64,000 nucleotides of DNA from Stachybotrys elegans (lineage: Eukaryota > Ascomycota > Sordariomycetes > Hypocreales > Stachybotryaceae). Position 1 is the first letter of the stretch. Each line of letters opens with the position of its first letter. This document shows positions 36,177-48,839 of this stretch, piece by piece. The position numbers were made by a program, and so were the translations under genes. Under the pieces are notes generated by a model. It was not told the DNA's origin and searched no databases. It worked only from the letters and a program-made list of their open reading frames with translations. The stretch lies in assembly GCA_020746835.1 (NCBI GenBank), contig JAGPNK010000011.1:1054001-1118000 (forward strand), given 5' to 3'.

Positions 36177-37412
36177 CTAGGCACTCACCGCCATCTGCTC
36201 AGCGTAGGGAACGGGATCAAACGCGCCCGGCTTCGATTCAGCAAAAGCCTGCTCTGCGGTGGTCGGCGGGTAGATCAGCTTCTGGTTGATCTGCGACTTG
36301 ATGTACTTGGCTTTGCTCCCAGTGAACATGATCTCGCGGTCCCATCCTTTCGTCACGACCGCTCCGTGGCCACCCAGGTCAAGGCACGTGAGATAGCCCG
36401 GCTGCGTGTACGGCGTGGTCGGCTCCTGGAGCAGGTCGGCTGCTGCGTTGTTTCCGCTCGACTTGCCGAGTGGTATTGCGTGCTGGCACGACATCATGGC
36501 CAAGTGGCCGTCGTTGTCTGCGAGGGCGGCGGCGGCGTCACCGGTTGCAAAGACGTCCTTGCAGGAGGGGACACGCAGGTCAGCATCGACGATAAGACGG
36601 CCGAACGCATCCTTTTCGCCCTCAATCTGCTGGGTCAGAGGCGTTGCCTTGACTCCTGCGGTCCAGATGGGGGTGAGCGTTTCGATGCGCTCGCCGTTAG
36701 ACAGGGTGACGCTTTGAGCATCGACGGCCGACACTCCAGCCCCGAGTCTGACGTCTACGCCGGTGCTTGTCAGGGCTTCGATGATGGCGGGGCGAGGACC
36801 CGGTCCCAGCTCAGGACCGACTTCGCCCCTGTTGCCCACGAGTACGACCTTGGGTGTGGCCTCACCGCCAAAGATGGAGCGCAGACGACCAGGAAGCTCC
36901 GTTGCGGCCTCGATGCCAGTGAAGCCAGCGCCGCAGACGACGACGGTATCGCGGGCAGGGCTTGGAGGGAGGGTAGCGAGCTGCTTGAGGTGAGACTCGA
37001 GCTTTTCTGCGGCGTCGATACCATCGACGTCAAAGGCATGCTCAGCAAGGCCGGCAATGGCGGCTGGCTGTACGATGCGGCTTCCCGCAGCCAGGATCAA
37101 GCGATCGTATCCCATGGTGGACTTGTTGCCCGAAGGGGATACCAAATCGACGGTATGCTTCGAGGTGTGCACAGCCTCCACGGTGCCCTGGACGAAGCGG
37201 ACGCCAGTGGCCTGGAATAGGCTCTGCAGGGGCACAGTCATGCCGGCGGCATTGGGCTCGTAGAGTCGAGGGCGTAGGACTAGAGAGGGCCGTGGGGCGA
37301 CGACGACGACTTCAATCAGCTGGTCCTTGCCGCGGAGGTTGATGAGACGTCTGGCTGACAGGGCGCTCCACATGCCAGCGAAGCCGGTGCCGATGATGAG
37401 GATTCTTGCCAT
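36177..37412 (-). CDS. NDH-2-like FAD-dependent NAD(P)H oxidoreductase
   Basis: A single exon encodes 411 residues. An N-terminal dinucleotide-binding motif GTGFAGMWSA (residues 8-17) binds FAD. A second one, VCGAGFTGIEAA (about 160-171), binds NAD(P)H, and the DVFATGDAAA motif near 288 is the second FAD-contacting segment. This is the architecture of type II NADH dehydrogenases and related pyridine-nucleotide oxidoreductases. The protein is shorter than mitochondrial NDE/NDI enzymes, has no mitochondrial presequence and no EF-hand, and resembles the 400-residue bacterial-type group more than fungal respiratory NDH-2. The C-terminus (KYIKSQINQKLIYPP) is conserved in that group. The physiological acceptor (quinone or other) is not determined. 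It is divergent from a Zn2Cys6 regulator across 661 bp, which may control it. Confidence 0.88.
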   Translation of the reverse strand: MARILIIGTGFAGMWSALSARRLINLRGKDQLIEVVVVAPRPSLVLRPRLYEPNAAGMTVPLQSLFQATGVRFVQGTVEAVHTSKHTVDLVSPSGNKSTMGYDRLILAAGSRIVQPAAIAGLAEHAFDVDGIDAAEKLESHLKQLATLPPSPARDTVVVCGAGFTGIEAATELPGRLRSIFGGEATPKVVLVGNRGEVGPELGPGPRPAIIEALTSTGVDVRLGAGVSAVDAQSVTLSNGERIETLTPIWTAGVKATPLTQQIEGEKDAFGRLIVDADLRVPSCKDVFATGDAAAALADNDGHLAMMSCQHAIPLGKSSGNNAAADLLQEPTTPYTQPGYLTCLDLGGHGAVVTKGWDREIMFTGSKAKYIKSQINQKLIYPPTTAEQAFAESKPGAFDPVPYAEQMAVSA

Positions 37413-38073
37413 GGTGAGATGAGATGTGGCTGTGCGAATACGAGTTGGTGGTTATGGGATGTTGTAAGAGTGGTTTGTAGACTGTTGTTGCTGCTTGGTG
37501 ATGAGAAAGAACATGAGGTCGTTCATAGCCATCTTATACATTTCACTTGGTGATGCGTGGTAACCCGATTCTATGTCCAGCGGAGGACGGCTATCAGCCT
37601 GCGTGGAACAGCTCGGCGACGGCGGCGCCTCCGTTGCGGCAGTCTTGGGCGGGATTACACATGGTCGCGGGAATGCACGTCGGTGGCTGATGGATTGCGG
37701 CAATGAAGCATCCTGACCATCCGCATCTGGCTTATACTCCCATTTGGGGTCCCGAGGAGATGTCTGTGATGCCGGGAGAGCCATGTACCAAAGTGGACTC
37801 CGAAGTATCTCGGCTGTGAATTGTGTGGCGCGTCTCCGCAGGGTATCCGTGGCGGTACGTGGGGTAGCCGCTCGAGTACTTCTGCTCCCTCATTCCCGCA
37901 CCAGCTTTCCCCACTCTCAACATCAGCTTCGAGAACAGCCATGGACCAGCCATTTCTTTTCTATTCTTTCGCTTCACTCTTGCTGCGCTTTTTAGTGCGG
38001 CTTCCCGCTTCCCGCCTGACGCGGATACACGCACCTCCCGACAACTTACCTCGAATCTTCCACCCTCAACCCA
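37413..38073. promoter_or_regulatory. Divergent promoter region, NDH-like gene and Zn2Cys6 factor
   Basis: 661 bp shared by two genes pointing away from each other. An open frame on the minus strand (37452-37784) is Ser/Pro-rich and without motifs, and I regard it as chance. Specific operator sites cannot be assigned. Confidence 0.4.
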
Positions 38074-39997
38074 ATGCCGCCCTCTGACCAGCCCAAGACG
38101 CGGGCATCCCTGGCATGTCTGCCCTGTCGGAACCGGCACATCAAATGTGACGGCGGGCGGCCCTTCTGCCGGCGGTGCTCCTCTGGCGGAAAGGTGTGCC
38201 ACTACGCACAGTCACGTAGGGGCGGGCTTGACCGGGCCGCGCTGGCTGCCCTGCGGCGGCGCAATGAAGCTGCTGCTGCGGTGGGACAGGGCACTGTTTC
38301 TCCTGCTGAGGAGGCGCTGTCGTCAGACCAGAGTCCCGACTGGGGTGTGACGACGGGTCCCTCAGTTTCAGAGCTCGCCAATGATTTGCAGTACGATCAG
38401 TCGGAAGATGCTTTCGACTTTGCCAGCATGTGGACATCGGAGCCAGACACAATTTCTTTGACGCCCCCATCTTCCACTCTACACATTCAAGACGACCCGC
38501 TTATTACAGTATTTTATCAGACCTTCCATGGCTTTCACCCCTGCGCTCTTCCAAAGAGACATCTCATTCGACTTTCAGAACAGCTGGACAAGCGTGGGGG
38601 CTTTCCATGCCTGATCTTGATGATGCGATATATAGGCTCCTTGTATAGCCAATCGAGCCAAGCAGAGACGCTCAAGCAAGAGCTTGTCAGCTGCCTCTCC
38701 AGTGCACCTCGGAACGACCCCTTGATGGTTCAGTGCTATCTTTTCTATTCAGTGACCGTCTTCTGGAACGGCGACAGGCCCTTGGCTCAAAAATACATGG
38801 ATGATGCGGTGCAGATTGCTTATGAATTGGGCATGTATCGACAGGGCTTCGCTGTGGAGAATGGCCTCGGAGATGCGGTGCTGCAAGAGAGTTGGAGGCG
38901 GACTTGGTGGCAATTATACGTGATAGACGGATACTACAAAGGTACAGTTCGGACAACACCATTTAGAACGGGCTCGATTGACGCCACCGTCGACTTGCCG
39001 TGTGAGGAAAGTGAATACGAATCCGGGGTACGTATAGCCCCCGTGGCTACAATGCAATTGATGCTAATATATATCGGAACAGCTCATTCCAGAACCCAAA
39101 ACGTTGGAGGACTACGACTGCAGAGAGTTTTGTCCTGATAACAGCGTCTTCTCATCATTTGCCCAGCTCATCGGAAGCGTTCGCTGCGCCGCCAAGGCCG
39201 TAACGGTCATGACGGAGGAGCTGAGCCGTCACTCTTCGCCTGAGATAATCGAGTCTGTTGATTCTGCGTTGGAAGGGTGGTTGCTTCTCCTGCCGCAGGA
39301 ACGAAAGGTTGTCATGTCCAAGTCAGGAGACATTGACGAGCTGATGTTCCAAGCCCAGGCGCTCGTTCACACGTAGGTTGTTTGTGCACTGTGGGATAGT
39401 TTAGCGAATGCTGATGAGTGTATCAGGGCAATTATTGGCCTTCATAGGCAATTTTCTGATCTCAAGTTCACGCCCGTCGAACGCCTCTCGAGATGCGCAA
39501 CAGACACACCAGATCACCACATCCCCACAGAGCTTGTTAATGTCCATACAACGCGCATGCTCAGGTCCATTCGAGCTCAAGTCCATCTCCTGGCGCTTCC
39601 GGCACGGCCGTTTAGTCACTCGCCATTTCTCACGTGCGAAATCACCGTGGGCACACTGGCGCTGCTGTCTGCATGTTGCTATGTTCTCAGGGGAAAGGAG
39701 CTCGCTGTGGCTCGTGATCAGATACGCATGGCGATTGGGTGCCTTAAAGATATAGCCACCGTGTGGCCAGAGACCCTCAAGAGCATTCAGGAGGTCCAGA
39801 TGGTTGCTCGAGACGTGCTGGGTCTGGGCTCCAAAGGAACCTCGACAACGAACTTGTCCACGCCTGGATCGGTTCGCCAAGAATCAGAGAAAAAGAGTCC
39901 CCCGCAAAATGGAGACGATGCTCCAACGATCGACCCATTGTGGGTTCAAATGATTGGACTAGGCCAAGACAGCTTTTGCTCGTGGCTCCAGGATTGA
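38074..39997 (+). CDS. Zn(II)2Cys6 transcription factor with fungal TF domain
   Basis: Three exons (38074-39027, 39083-39372, 39427-39997) give 604 residues. The zinc cluster at residues 15-42 has exact CX2CX6CX6CX2CX6C spacing, with the basic stretch RNRHIK between Cys2 and Cys3. The middle region carries the fungal-specific transcription factor domain: VQCYLFYSVTVFWNGD, DDAVQIAYELGMYRQ, then LQESWRRTWWQLYVIDGYY, the usual order. The second intron was placed so that VHTAIIGLHRQFSDLKFTP forms, matching the family's helical L-x-Y-N/H-R-P-F segment. It is a nuclear DNA-binding regulator; its targets are unknown, but the divergent NDH-like gene is the obvious candidate. The C-terminal 60 residues are Ser/Gly-rich. 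Confidence 0.92.
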
Positions 39998-40368
39998 AAG
40001 CAGTGGGCAGTTTCCTTGTCGACTGGGTCTGATATATCAACTGTTGGCTGGAATTAATAAGGAGTTTTCCAGGTTGTTTCAAAAGTAGTTGAGGAATAGG
40101 GCGGGTTGGGAGCGATGCAAGCACGGTCACGACTCATGGATGTTAGATCAGATATAGACCTGGTTTACGATACTGGAAGCAAGATATAATATTACAATAT
40201 ACATATGTCGGTACACCAATCTAAAGCCCGTTTCCGCCGAAAAGCTCAACCCCATTCTTAAAATAGCCATCATACACAGATCAGGTATATCCTCCCCCAG
40301 CCACGGATCTCACGCCGGAATATTCCACAATGAGCTTGGTGGTAGTACTGCAGAAACCCTCCCCTCTT
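39998..40368. other. Convergent 3' intergenic region
   Basis: 371 bp between the 3' ends of the Zn2Cys6 gene (plus) and the C2H2 gene (minus). It is AT-rich around 40140-40210, consistent with two terminators. No coding sequence is seen. Confidence 0.5.
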
Positions 40369-41129
40369 TCACAAACGACGTACAAACAGGTAGTGCAGAA
40401 ACTTGCCCAACGGCCTGTGGTGCTCCAAAGTCTCACTGCAGGCAGCGCTCTCGGCATGCTGAAGCAGGGCGCTCATGAAGCGATACGGGGTCTCACAGGT
40501 GGGACACTGAAATTCATAGTCCGGGTCATGCTTGCGGAGGTACTTCTTGGACTGGTAGCAGGCGTAGGCTGTAGCTTTGACGGAGAAGAGGTCGACACCG
40601 CCTTCGCAGGTGTCGGCCTCGAGATGTAGCACCATGGCGGACTCGGTGACGAACATGCGAGGACACTTCGGGCAACAGTGTGTCTTCTGTGCATGAGTTT
40701 GTTGATGCTATGGAGGACCGGGTTAGTTGGCGGCTTTATGAGGGGGGAGAGGAGGCGTACGTATTTGAGATTGGAAGGGGTCGTGAAATATTGGTCGCAT
40801 TCGTCACACATGTTGTGTTCCTCAACATTATGAATGCGCAGCGCGCTTTCGGACCAGAAGCGAATGTCACAGTCGGTGCAAACGTTGTGATCATCCTCTA
40901 GATGGAGATCAAGTTCATCTTGGTATGGGTAGTCGGCCGTGCAGTAGTCGCAGAAATGGTGCGCTGAGGATTTCAAGAGATGCTGCTGTCTGGCCTCTGG
41001 AGATACAAAGCATCTCTTGCATCTTCCGCACCAGTGCTCCTCCCAGTCCCAGGGATGTACTGCCTCCAGGTGCTGTCGCAGTCCATGCAGGTTCCCAAGA
41101 ACCCTGTTGCAAAGCTTGCAGTCTGCCAT
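40369..41129 (-). CDS. Multi-finger C2H2/C2HC zinc protein
   Basis: Two exons on the minus strand (41129-40761, 40707-40369) give 235 residues; the 53-nt intron joins SNLKY to HQQTH and so restores a finger. The protein is almost entirely zinc fingers. CKLC...H...H opens at residue 4, followed by CGRC, CDYC, CTDC and CDEC fingers at about 25-residue intervals. Two more, CCPKC and QCPTC, end in a His plus Cys (C2HC). Linkers are not the TGEKP type of DNA-binding fingers, so RNA or protein binding, or a ribosome-biogenesis or ubiquitin-related role, is as likely as transcription control. Such short tandem-finger proteins are common and unnamed in fungi. It is divergent from LEU4 across 1.6 kb. 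Confidence 0.85.
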
Positions 41130-42305
41130 TTTGTCGCAACCGGCTCACGGAAGACGTGTAGAATGGCGATGAGACGCGCTTGCTGATGGAGATTGGGATG
41201 GCTGATGGTCTTGGATTGCAGGGATGAATGGAAGGATCTACATAGGGGACTGCAGAAAAGATTGTTGTCTTGGGGATGGTATGGCCTTTTCTTGTGTGAC
41301 TTACCTGTACCGGAGGCTGACTTTAATGGAAGCCCCTTCAGTGTTTGAATGTGAAGCAATCAAGGATCTTGTCCTGACCGCAGAATATCCGAGCGTCGAG
41401 CTGGTAGCCAATAGGATGTTGTTTCAGTTGTAATTTTAAGGCTATGCCAGGGGAGCCCTTGACTGCCGCCAAGTACCAAAGGCCTACTTACTCAGTATGT
41501 GCGGAGTGAATGGTTTTGGATCCTCGAAATTGGTATGATCTGGCAGTAATTGGATATAATGGGCGAAAATGTCTTTTACTTTGTATGTATTTGAATCGAG
41601 TGCCAGCTCGTCAAGTGCGAGGGAGGTGTTTGCTTTGCTGGTTACCGGGCCAATCCCGGTCTAGTTTGTCCCGTCGCTATCAGTTCGCAGCCGAAATGAC
41701 CCTATCGTCATCCTTTCCTGGTGGATAAGTTGTCCAATTAACGCGACCTACACCCAGATGAGCCACATTCATGGCACCAGCTATGTTCCTCCTCGATAGT
41801 TTGAACCAAGGCATGCTCGGAAATTCCGCGTCGTTTGGTTGCAGCACAGGACAGCAGGGGTTTGGACAGCCAAACAAACAATCTTGGACCGCTTGATGCT
41901 GATCGTGGTCCGGGGCCTGCGGCAATGTGGGCAAGCTGAAGGCCACCAAGACGGCATCATGCAGCTCAGCCCTGGCCACGACCAGCAACATGACAAGCGG
42001 CCTGCGTCATGTGGCTTTGGATAAGTCTGGATAAATGCCAAAATGCCATGGATTGATCAGGAGACCAGGGAGAGATGCAGCAATTGCAGGTTAACAAATC
42101 CAATATTTGTGAATCCAGTTTAGCATGCCGTGCACGTTGCATTCCTGTCGTCATCGCGCTGCTGAGGGACACCCAATATTAATTTGTATATCGGTGTACC
42201 GGGTTAAGACGGCATTGGGTGGAGGGTGACGTCCGCATTCGGAGGTGGGAGACCCACTGAAACGACTACTCACAGGTCCTCCAGTGCAAGGGCGCTGAAA
42301 GGGCG

Positions 42306-42341
42306 TTGGTGGAGGCATTGGTGCAGGCATTGGTGGAGGGG
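42306..42341. repeat. Degenerate 12-nt tandem repeat
   Basis: Three copies of a TTGGTGGAGGCA-like unit with one or two mismatches each, upstream of LEU4. Confidence 0.6.
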
Positions 42342-42485
42342 TCGCTTGGAGGGGCATCGCCTGAGCTGCCCCTCCATGAATGGCTGCACGGCGGATGGAT
42401 GGACGGAAAGCTTGCAGGTACAGGATTTCTACCCCATACCTCCTCCAGTCGTCTTTAGCCTCCTCCACAGTCTTTTAGTCTCCCA

Positions 42486-42492
42486 TGACTCA
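42486..42492 (+). promoter_or_regulatory. CPC1/Gcn4-type site upstream of LEU4 (distal)
   Basis: TGACTCA, a perfect amino-acid control response element, 229-235 nt upstream of the LEU4 ATG. Gcn4 in yeast and CPC1/CpcA in filamentous fungi bind this sequence to induce amino-acid biosynthetic genes under starvation. Confidence 0.65.
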
Positions 42493-42591
42493 AAACTTTT
42501 TTGACCCTCAACCTCCAGCCCACTGAGTGTGCTGCGTATTTATACCTAACCTCGTCCTCTCCCACGCTGTGCGGACTCGTCGGACGCCCTT

Positions 42592-42598
42592 TGAGTCA
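42592..42598 (+). promoter_or_regulatory. CPC1/Gcn4-type site upstream of LEU4 (proximal)
   Basis: TGAGTCA, the same palindromic element read on the other strand, 123-129 nt upstream of the ATG. Two perfect copies within 113 bp upstream of an amino-acid biosynthesis gene are unlikely by chance. Confidence 0.68.
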
Positions 42599-42720
42599 TC
42601 GCCTCGACTTCTTATTCCTCCTCGCCCGCACCTCTCGCTGCCGCGGCACGTCACGACCCCAAAAGAAACGAAGCCCAACCAGCCCGAACCCTAGACCTTG
42701 TCCAACGTCCCACCGCCAAT

Positions 42721-45093
<2,373 letters not shown>

Positions 45094-45524
45094 TGAAGGA
45101 GCGCGATGAGGCAGTGGTGTCTTGTGTCAAACATCATTGTAAAAACTTCTCTGCCGTCTTTGGCAGGCGGATCTGCATGGATGGAGGAAATCTCCGATTT
45201 GGACATGGAAAATGATACCTGGAAAATCATCACCAGCGATTGGTGATTGGAGTCATAGTTTCAAAGAAACTCAAAAGGTGGTTGTGGGAGACACGCTCTC
45301 CCTCGTGGACTGAATCAGTAAAATGATTGCATTTGGATGTTTTAATTACAAGATGCATGATGAAGGAACGATGAAGTACCAAAAGCGCTTTGATATACCC
45401 GAAACATTACTCGTGTTGTGCACCGTTTCAAGAAAGCAAATGTTGTTCTTGAGGGAAGACGCCTGCATCCTGGACTTTGCCTTGTGAAATGTTTCCAACG
45501 TGAAAGCTTTAGTGAAATAGTGAA
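45094..45524. other. Convergent 3' region, LEU4 and Zn2Cys6 gene
   Basis: 431 bp between two converging genes; AT-rich in the middle (45300-45420). I see only probable terminators and 3' untranslated sequence. Confidence 0.5.
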
Positions 45525-46892
45525 TCATGGCCTGTCATGCCATGTATGTATCTCTGCGAAAGCACCTCCTGGAAGAAGCGCCTGCACCAGTAGATTGTCC
45601 CGGTGATGTAGTTGCAGATACAAGCAAATAGAAGGGCATTCCACTCTGGCTCTGAGCTCTATCCACCATATGCTGCGCCCTGCTTTGCGATAGTATAGAT
45701 ATAGTAGGAGGAGCGCCACGGGATCCCTGTTCCGGAGCAGTTCCTGGAAACGTCCGTGGATGCAGCGTCTAAAGATCTCGGTATTCCCTGTAGAGATATC
45801 GTCATCTGGGAGGTCGAGGATATGAGACACTGCGTGGGCAGCAGAGAAGTAGGGACTGGTCTCTGCTGTTGATGACTCGTTGAGAAGGCATGCTGCGGCT
45901 AATGGGATCGGTATGCCACCTGCCCCTTTCTCAGGCATTGGTGAGTTCATCTGGGCGTAGGTGCCCGTCATGATAGAGAAGATGCTATCTGGCCGCAGCG
46001 GGTTGACAATGTGCCAGAGGGACATTTTACCCTTGCTCATGCGCACCCAATCGAGGTCCGATTGGCCAGAGGTGGTCATCGGCCATGACTCTTCCGGTGT
46101 AGAGGCATCTGGAGAGGCAAAGCTGAGTATGGCGAGGGCGGCGGCGGTGCCCCAGATTGGATCCCGGTCTTCGGGGTCGATGGGCTCTTCGAGGCGCTTG
46201 TTGAGTAGGACTGTGCCCTGCGACCAGTGATAGCACTCTTCTACTGTACGTGGGGAGGGCGATGACGTGTTGAGAGAGCGGTCGTATGTGAGTGCCACGG
46301 CTAAGGAGGCGTGCATTAGGCACGGGTACTAGGAATATCAGTATAGGTGCTTCATCGCTAGTGTCTGTGACATCTAGTGATGTATGCTTCGATGATATCA
46401 CTTACAGCAAATGCCAATTTCAAGAGCCGGCGGTTGACCTGACACATGTTTGGGTCATGGGGAGTGAGGAGGCTTCGCCCGAGATATCGCGTCACAAAGT
46501 CTTGGCACTTTGCATTCATCTGAAAGTGTGTAGACGCATCCGACGACCAAACAGGACTGCCCACAGGAGGGGAGAGAAGCGGAGTCCTCCCCCGTGCCAT
46601 CAGGGATTTGCCCGTGCCGGGGGCGATGGGCTGCAGGTCTGGAACACTGAGGGCATAGTTGCACAGCACGCCGAAGGAGGTGCATCTGCGGCAATGCGGC
46701 TTGGATTCATCGCACTAGTAGTCTTTTCAGCGGGAATGAACTGGACAGAAAGAAGTGGAAAACAAGATAGAAAGGGGAGTCTTGGGATTCTGGATTTACC
46801 TTGAGCTTTCTGAGCTTGCAGTTGCGGCATCCGAGTCGTGACCTGCGCAGGATTCTCCGCTCATGAGTGCCCTGACGAGCCGTTGACGCCAT
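45525..46892 (-). CDS. Zn(II)2Cys6 transcription factor, short Upc2-like type
   Basis: Three exons on the minus strand (46892-46800, 46714-46406, 46328-45525) give 401 residues. The zinc cluster at residues 22-49 has exact CX2CX6CX6CX2CX6C spacing and is split by intron 1 between Lys31 and Cys32. The rest is compact: HHDPNMCQVNRRLLKLAFA-like region, YPCLMHASLAVALTYDR, WSQGTVLLNKRLEEP and a C-terminal KAGRSIWWIELRARVEC. This small class with LMHA and the W-x-x-L region resembles fungal C6 proteins distantly related to sterol-regulator Upc2. It is divergent from the MDR reductase gene (419 bp between start codons), so that gene may be its target. Ligand and binding site are unknown. Confidence 0.87.
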
Positions 46893-47311
46893 GTTGTTTT
46901 GGCCAATTATCTTTGTTTCTTGCCGAGTGAGAGCGCCTTGTTATCCGAGAGCGGGAAATCCGCAACAAGAGATGGAGTTGCAGATGTGGATGAGCAGTTG
47001 TTGGCGGTTTGAGTCATTAGAGTCTAGGCTTGGAGATGGAAGATCCATTGTGGGATCCTTGGGCAACTAACCTGTTTTCGGAAACCCACCTGGGCCACTA
47101 ACTGTAACTCGGATGGAGAGGGATCTGATTGGTTGCTGGTTCTATAAGCAGCAATGCATTCTTCTGACATGGCCGAGCGACTTGATGGATCAGATATGTG
47201 TATAAGAAGGTCAGCTTCGCTCTTCCGACTCAGACTGACACTCCGGCATAGACAGACATCTTGTTACAAGCTATTAACCTGCCGCCCATATAAAGACTTA
47301 CACGACTCATC
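46893..47311. promoter_or_regulatory. Divergent promoter, Zn2Cys6 factor and MDR reductase
   Basis: 419 bp shared by the two genes. On the plus strand there is TATAAG at about 47144 and TATAAA at 47289-47294; the second lies only about 20 nt from the MDR ATG, so the first is more plausible for a normal leader. Gene-specific sites cannot be assigned. Confidence 0.4.
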
Positions 47312-48418
47312 ATGGCCACCCATCTCGCCGCCGTCAACCACTCCAAGGGCCAACCCTTTGTGGTTCGACCTCGCCCGACCCCCAAGCCAGGGCCAGGCGA
47401 GCTACTGATAGCTGTAAAGTCAGTTGCCCTGAATCCTGCCGATCACATCATGAGCGATACGGGCCTCTTCGTCTCTGTCTACCCGACAGTCATTGGCTTC
47501 GACATGGCGGGTCTTGTCCTGGAGGTTGGCGAGGGCGTCCCGACCAGCGCTGCAGATAGTGCTTCGGCAATTTTCTTCCAGCCAGGGCTCACTCGTGTTG
47601 CTGCTTACGGCGCCTTTTTCTGGAGGTCATCGAATCCCGACTATGGCCCCTTCCAGGAGCAGTGCCTCGTTCCTTGGCAGCACGCCGTGCCTCTCCCCGA
47701 GGGCATCTCATGGAGCCATGCGGCAACTCTGCCCGTCTCGGTCCAAGTGCCCCTCAGTGCATGGGACGCGTTGGGAATACCTAGACTCGGGGAGTCGCCG
47801 AAGAAACACGAGGGAAACAAGGAAGCTCTCTTGATCTGGGGTGCTTCCTCGAGCGTTGGCACCATGGGTGTCCAGGCGGCCAAGCTGCTGAGGGACGATA
47901 CAGGCTCTGCCTTTGCCGCGGTGTATGCCACCGCCGGCTCCGCGAATCGAGACTACGTGCGCTCGCTAGGCGCAGACCGCGTCTTTGACTACAAGGACCC
48001 GAATGTGGTTGACGCAATTACAGCCGCGGCCAGAGAGGACGGGCTGGCGATCCGGCACTGCTTCCTCGCCATCGGGGACATCACTTCATGCCAAGCTGTA
48101 CTGAAGGCATCACTCGCCCAAGACAAGGAGGTGGGGACGGCCAAAATTGCATCGGCTCCTGTAATTCCTGCAGACCTGGACACGGTTGACGGCGTGGAGA
48201 CCATGTTCCTGATGCCATCGGCTGTGGAGGAGGAGAGGCTGGAGCAATTTCGATATTGGCTTGGGACGTGGCTCAGAACAAACTTGGAGAAGGGCACCGT
48301 CAGACCCAGCCCGGACCCGACTGTCGTGGGCAAAGGGCTGGAAGCCATCAATGCTGGCCTGGATAGACTGCGCCAGGGCGTGAGCTGCACCAAGCTGGTC
48401 GTCGAAATTGCAGAGTAA
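47312..48418 (+). CDS. Zinc-less MDR oxidoreductase (enoyl reductase/quinone reductase-like)
   Basis: A single exon encodes 368 residues. The GroES-like N-terminal half contains PGPGELLIAVKSVALNPADHIM and IGFDMAGLVLEVGEGV. The Rossmann half opens with LIWGASSSVGTMGVQAAKLL (about 173-192), whose GASSSVG is the NADPH loop of medium-chain reductases without a structural zinc lobe. The Cys/His ligands of alcohol dehydrogenases are absent. This ToxD/CipB/trans-enoyl-reductase group of fungal MDR proteins often serves secondary metabolism or detoxification of carbonyl compounds. No polyketide synthase lies in the window, so detoxification or a stand-alone role fits as well. The ATG at 47312 is in a good context (CATCATGGCC). 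Confidence 0.88.
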   Translation: MATHLAAVNHSKGQPFVVRPRPTPKPGPGELLIAVKSVALNPADHIMSDTGLFVSVYPTVIGFDMAGLVLEVGEGVPTSAADSASAIFFQPGLTRVAAYGAFFWRSSNPDYGPFQEQCLVPWQHAVPLPEGISWSHAATLPVSVQVPLSAWDALGIPRLGESPKKHEGNKEALLIWGASSSVGTMGVQAAKLLRDDTGSAFAAVYATAGSANRDYVRSLGADRVFDYKDPNVVDAITAAAREDGLAIRHCFLAIGDITSCQAVLKASLAQDKEVGTAKIASAPVIPADLDTVDGVETMFLMPSAVEEERLEQFRYWLGTWLRTNLEKGTVRPSPDPTVVGKGLEAINAGLDRLRQGVSCTKLVVEIAE

Positions 48419-48839
48419 ACAGATGAGTGTCTTTGTTGAAATTTGTCAACACCCACCTGTGGTACGAGGATAGAATAGCATTGAATACCAAAAACTCGAT
48501 TCCTTAACTCTGGCTATATACATACTGTGGTTAGAAGGTGGTATTCGGCGGGGTCCCAAGCATGTGAACCAGACGATGGAGTGGGTTTCTCATTTCACCA
48601 AAATCATGCCGGAGCCGGTTCCTCCGCAGAACTCGGAGCTTTGCCCCAGAGCCAAGACGTTCCGTCCCCGCCTTACTGGCTCAATAACTGCTTCCGTGGT
48701 ACGACCTGCGGATCGCATGCGAGGCATCCAAGGGTCCTAGGGGTTTTCGATGTTGGGTATAAAACCCCAGAAACTTCTACCGTAGCGTAGGGTGCTCGTT
48801 TCTGGCCTGCATGAGCTCCCGTCAATCATCTTCGCCATC
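48419..48839. promoter_or_regulatory. Intergenic region with promoter of the GH26 gene
   Basis: 421 bp. TATAAAA at 48758-48764 lies 76 nt upstream of the GH26 ATG. GCGGGG at 48548-48553 matches the SYGGRG consensus of the carbon-catabolite repressor CreA/CRE1, as expected for a plant-polysaccharide hydrolase gene, but a single hexamer is weak evidence. The promoter looks intact although the coding region is broken. Confidence 0.45.

Larger units (their letters stand above)
41130..42720. other. Divergent intergenic region, C2H2 gene and LEU4
   Basis: 1.6 kb without a recognisable gene. The right 250 bases carry two CPC1/Gcn4-type sites (listed separately) and pyrimidine-rich sequence leading to the LEU4 start. 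A degenerate 12-nt tandem repeat sits at 42306-42341. The middle part shows nothing that I can name. Confidence 0.55.

Noticed and set aside
36366..37220. 284-codon plus-strand frame
   Set aside because: Antisense to the NDH-like gene, whose nucleotide-binding motifs are clear.
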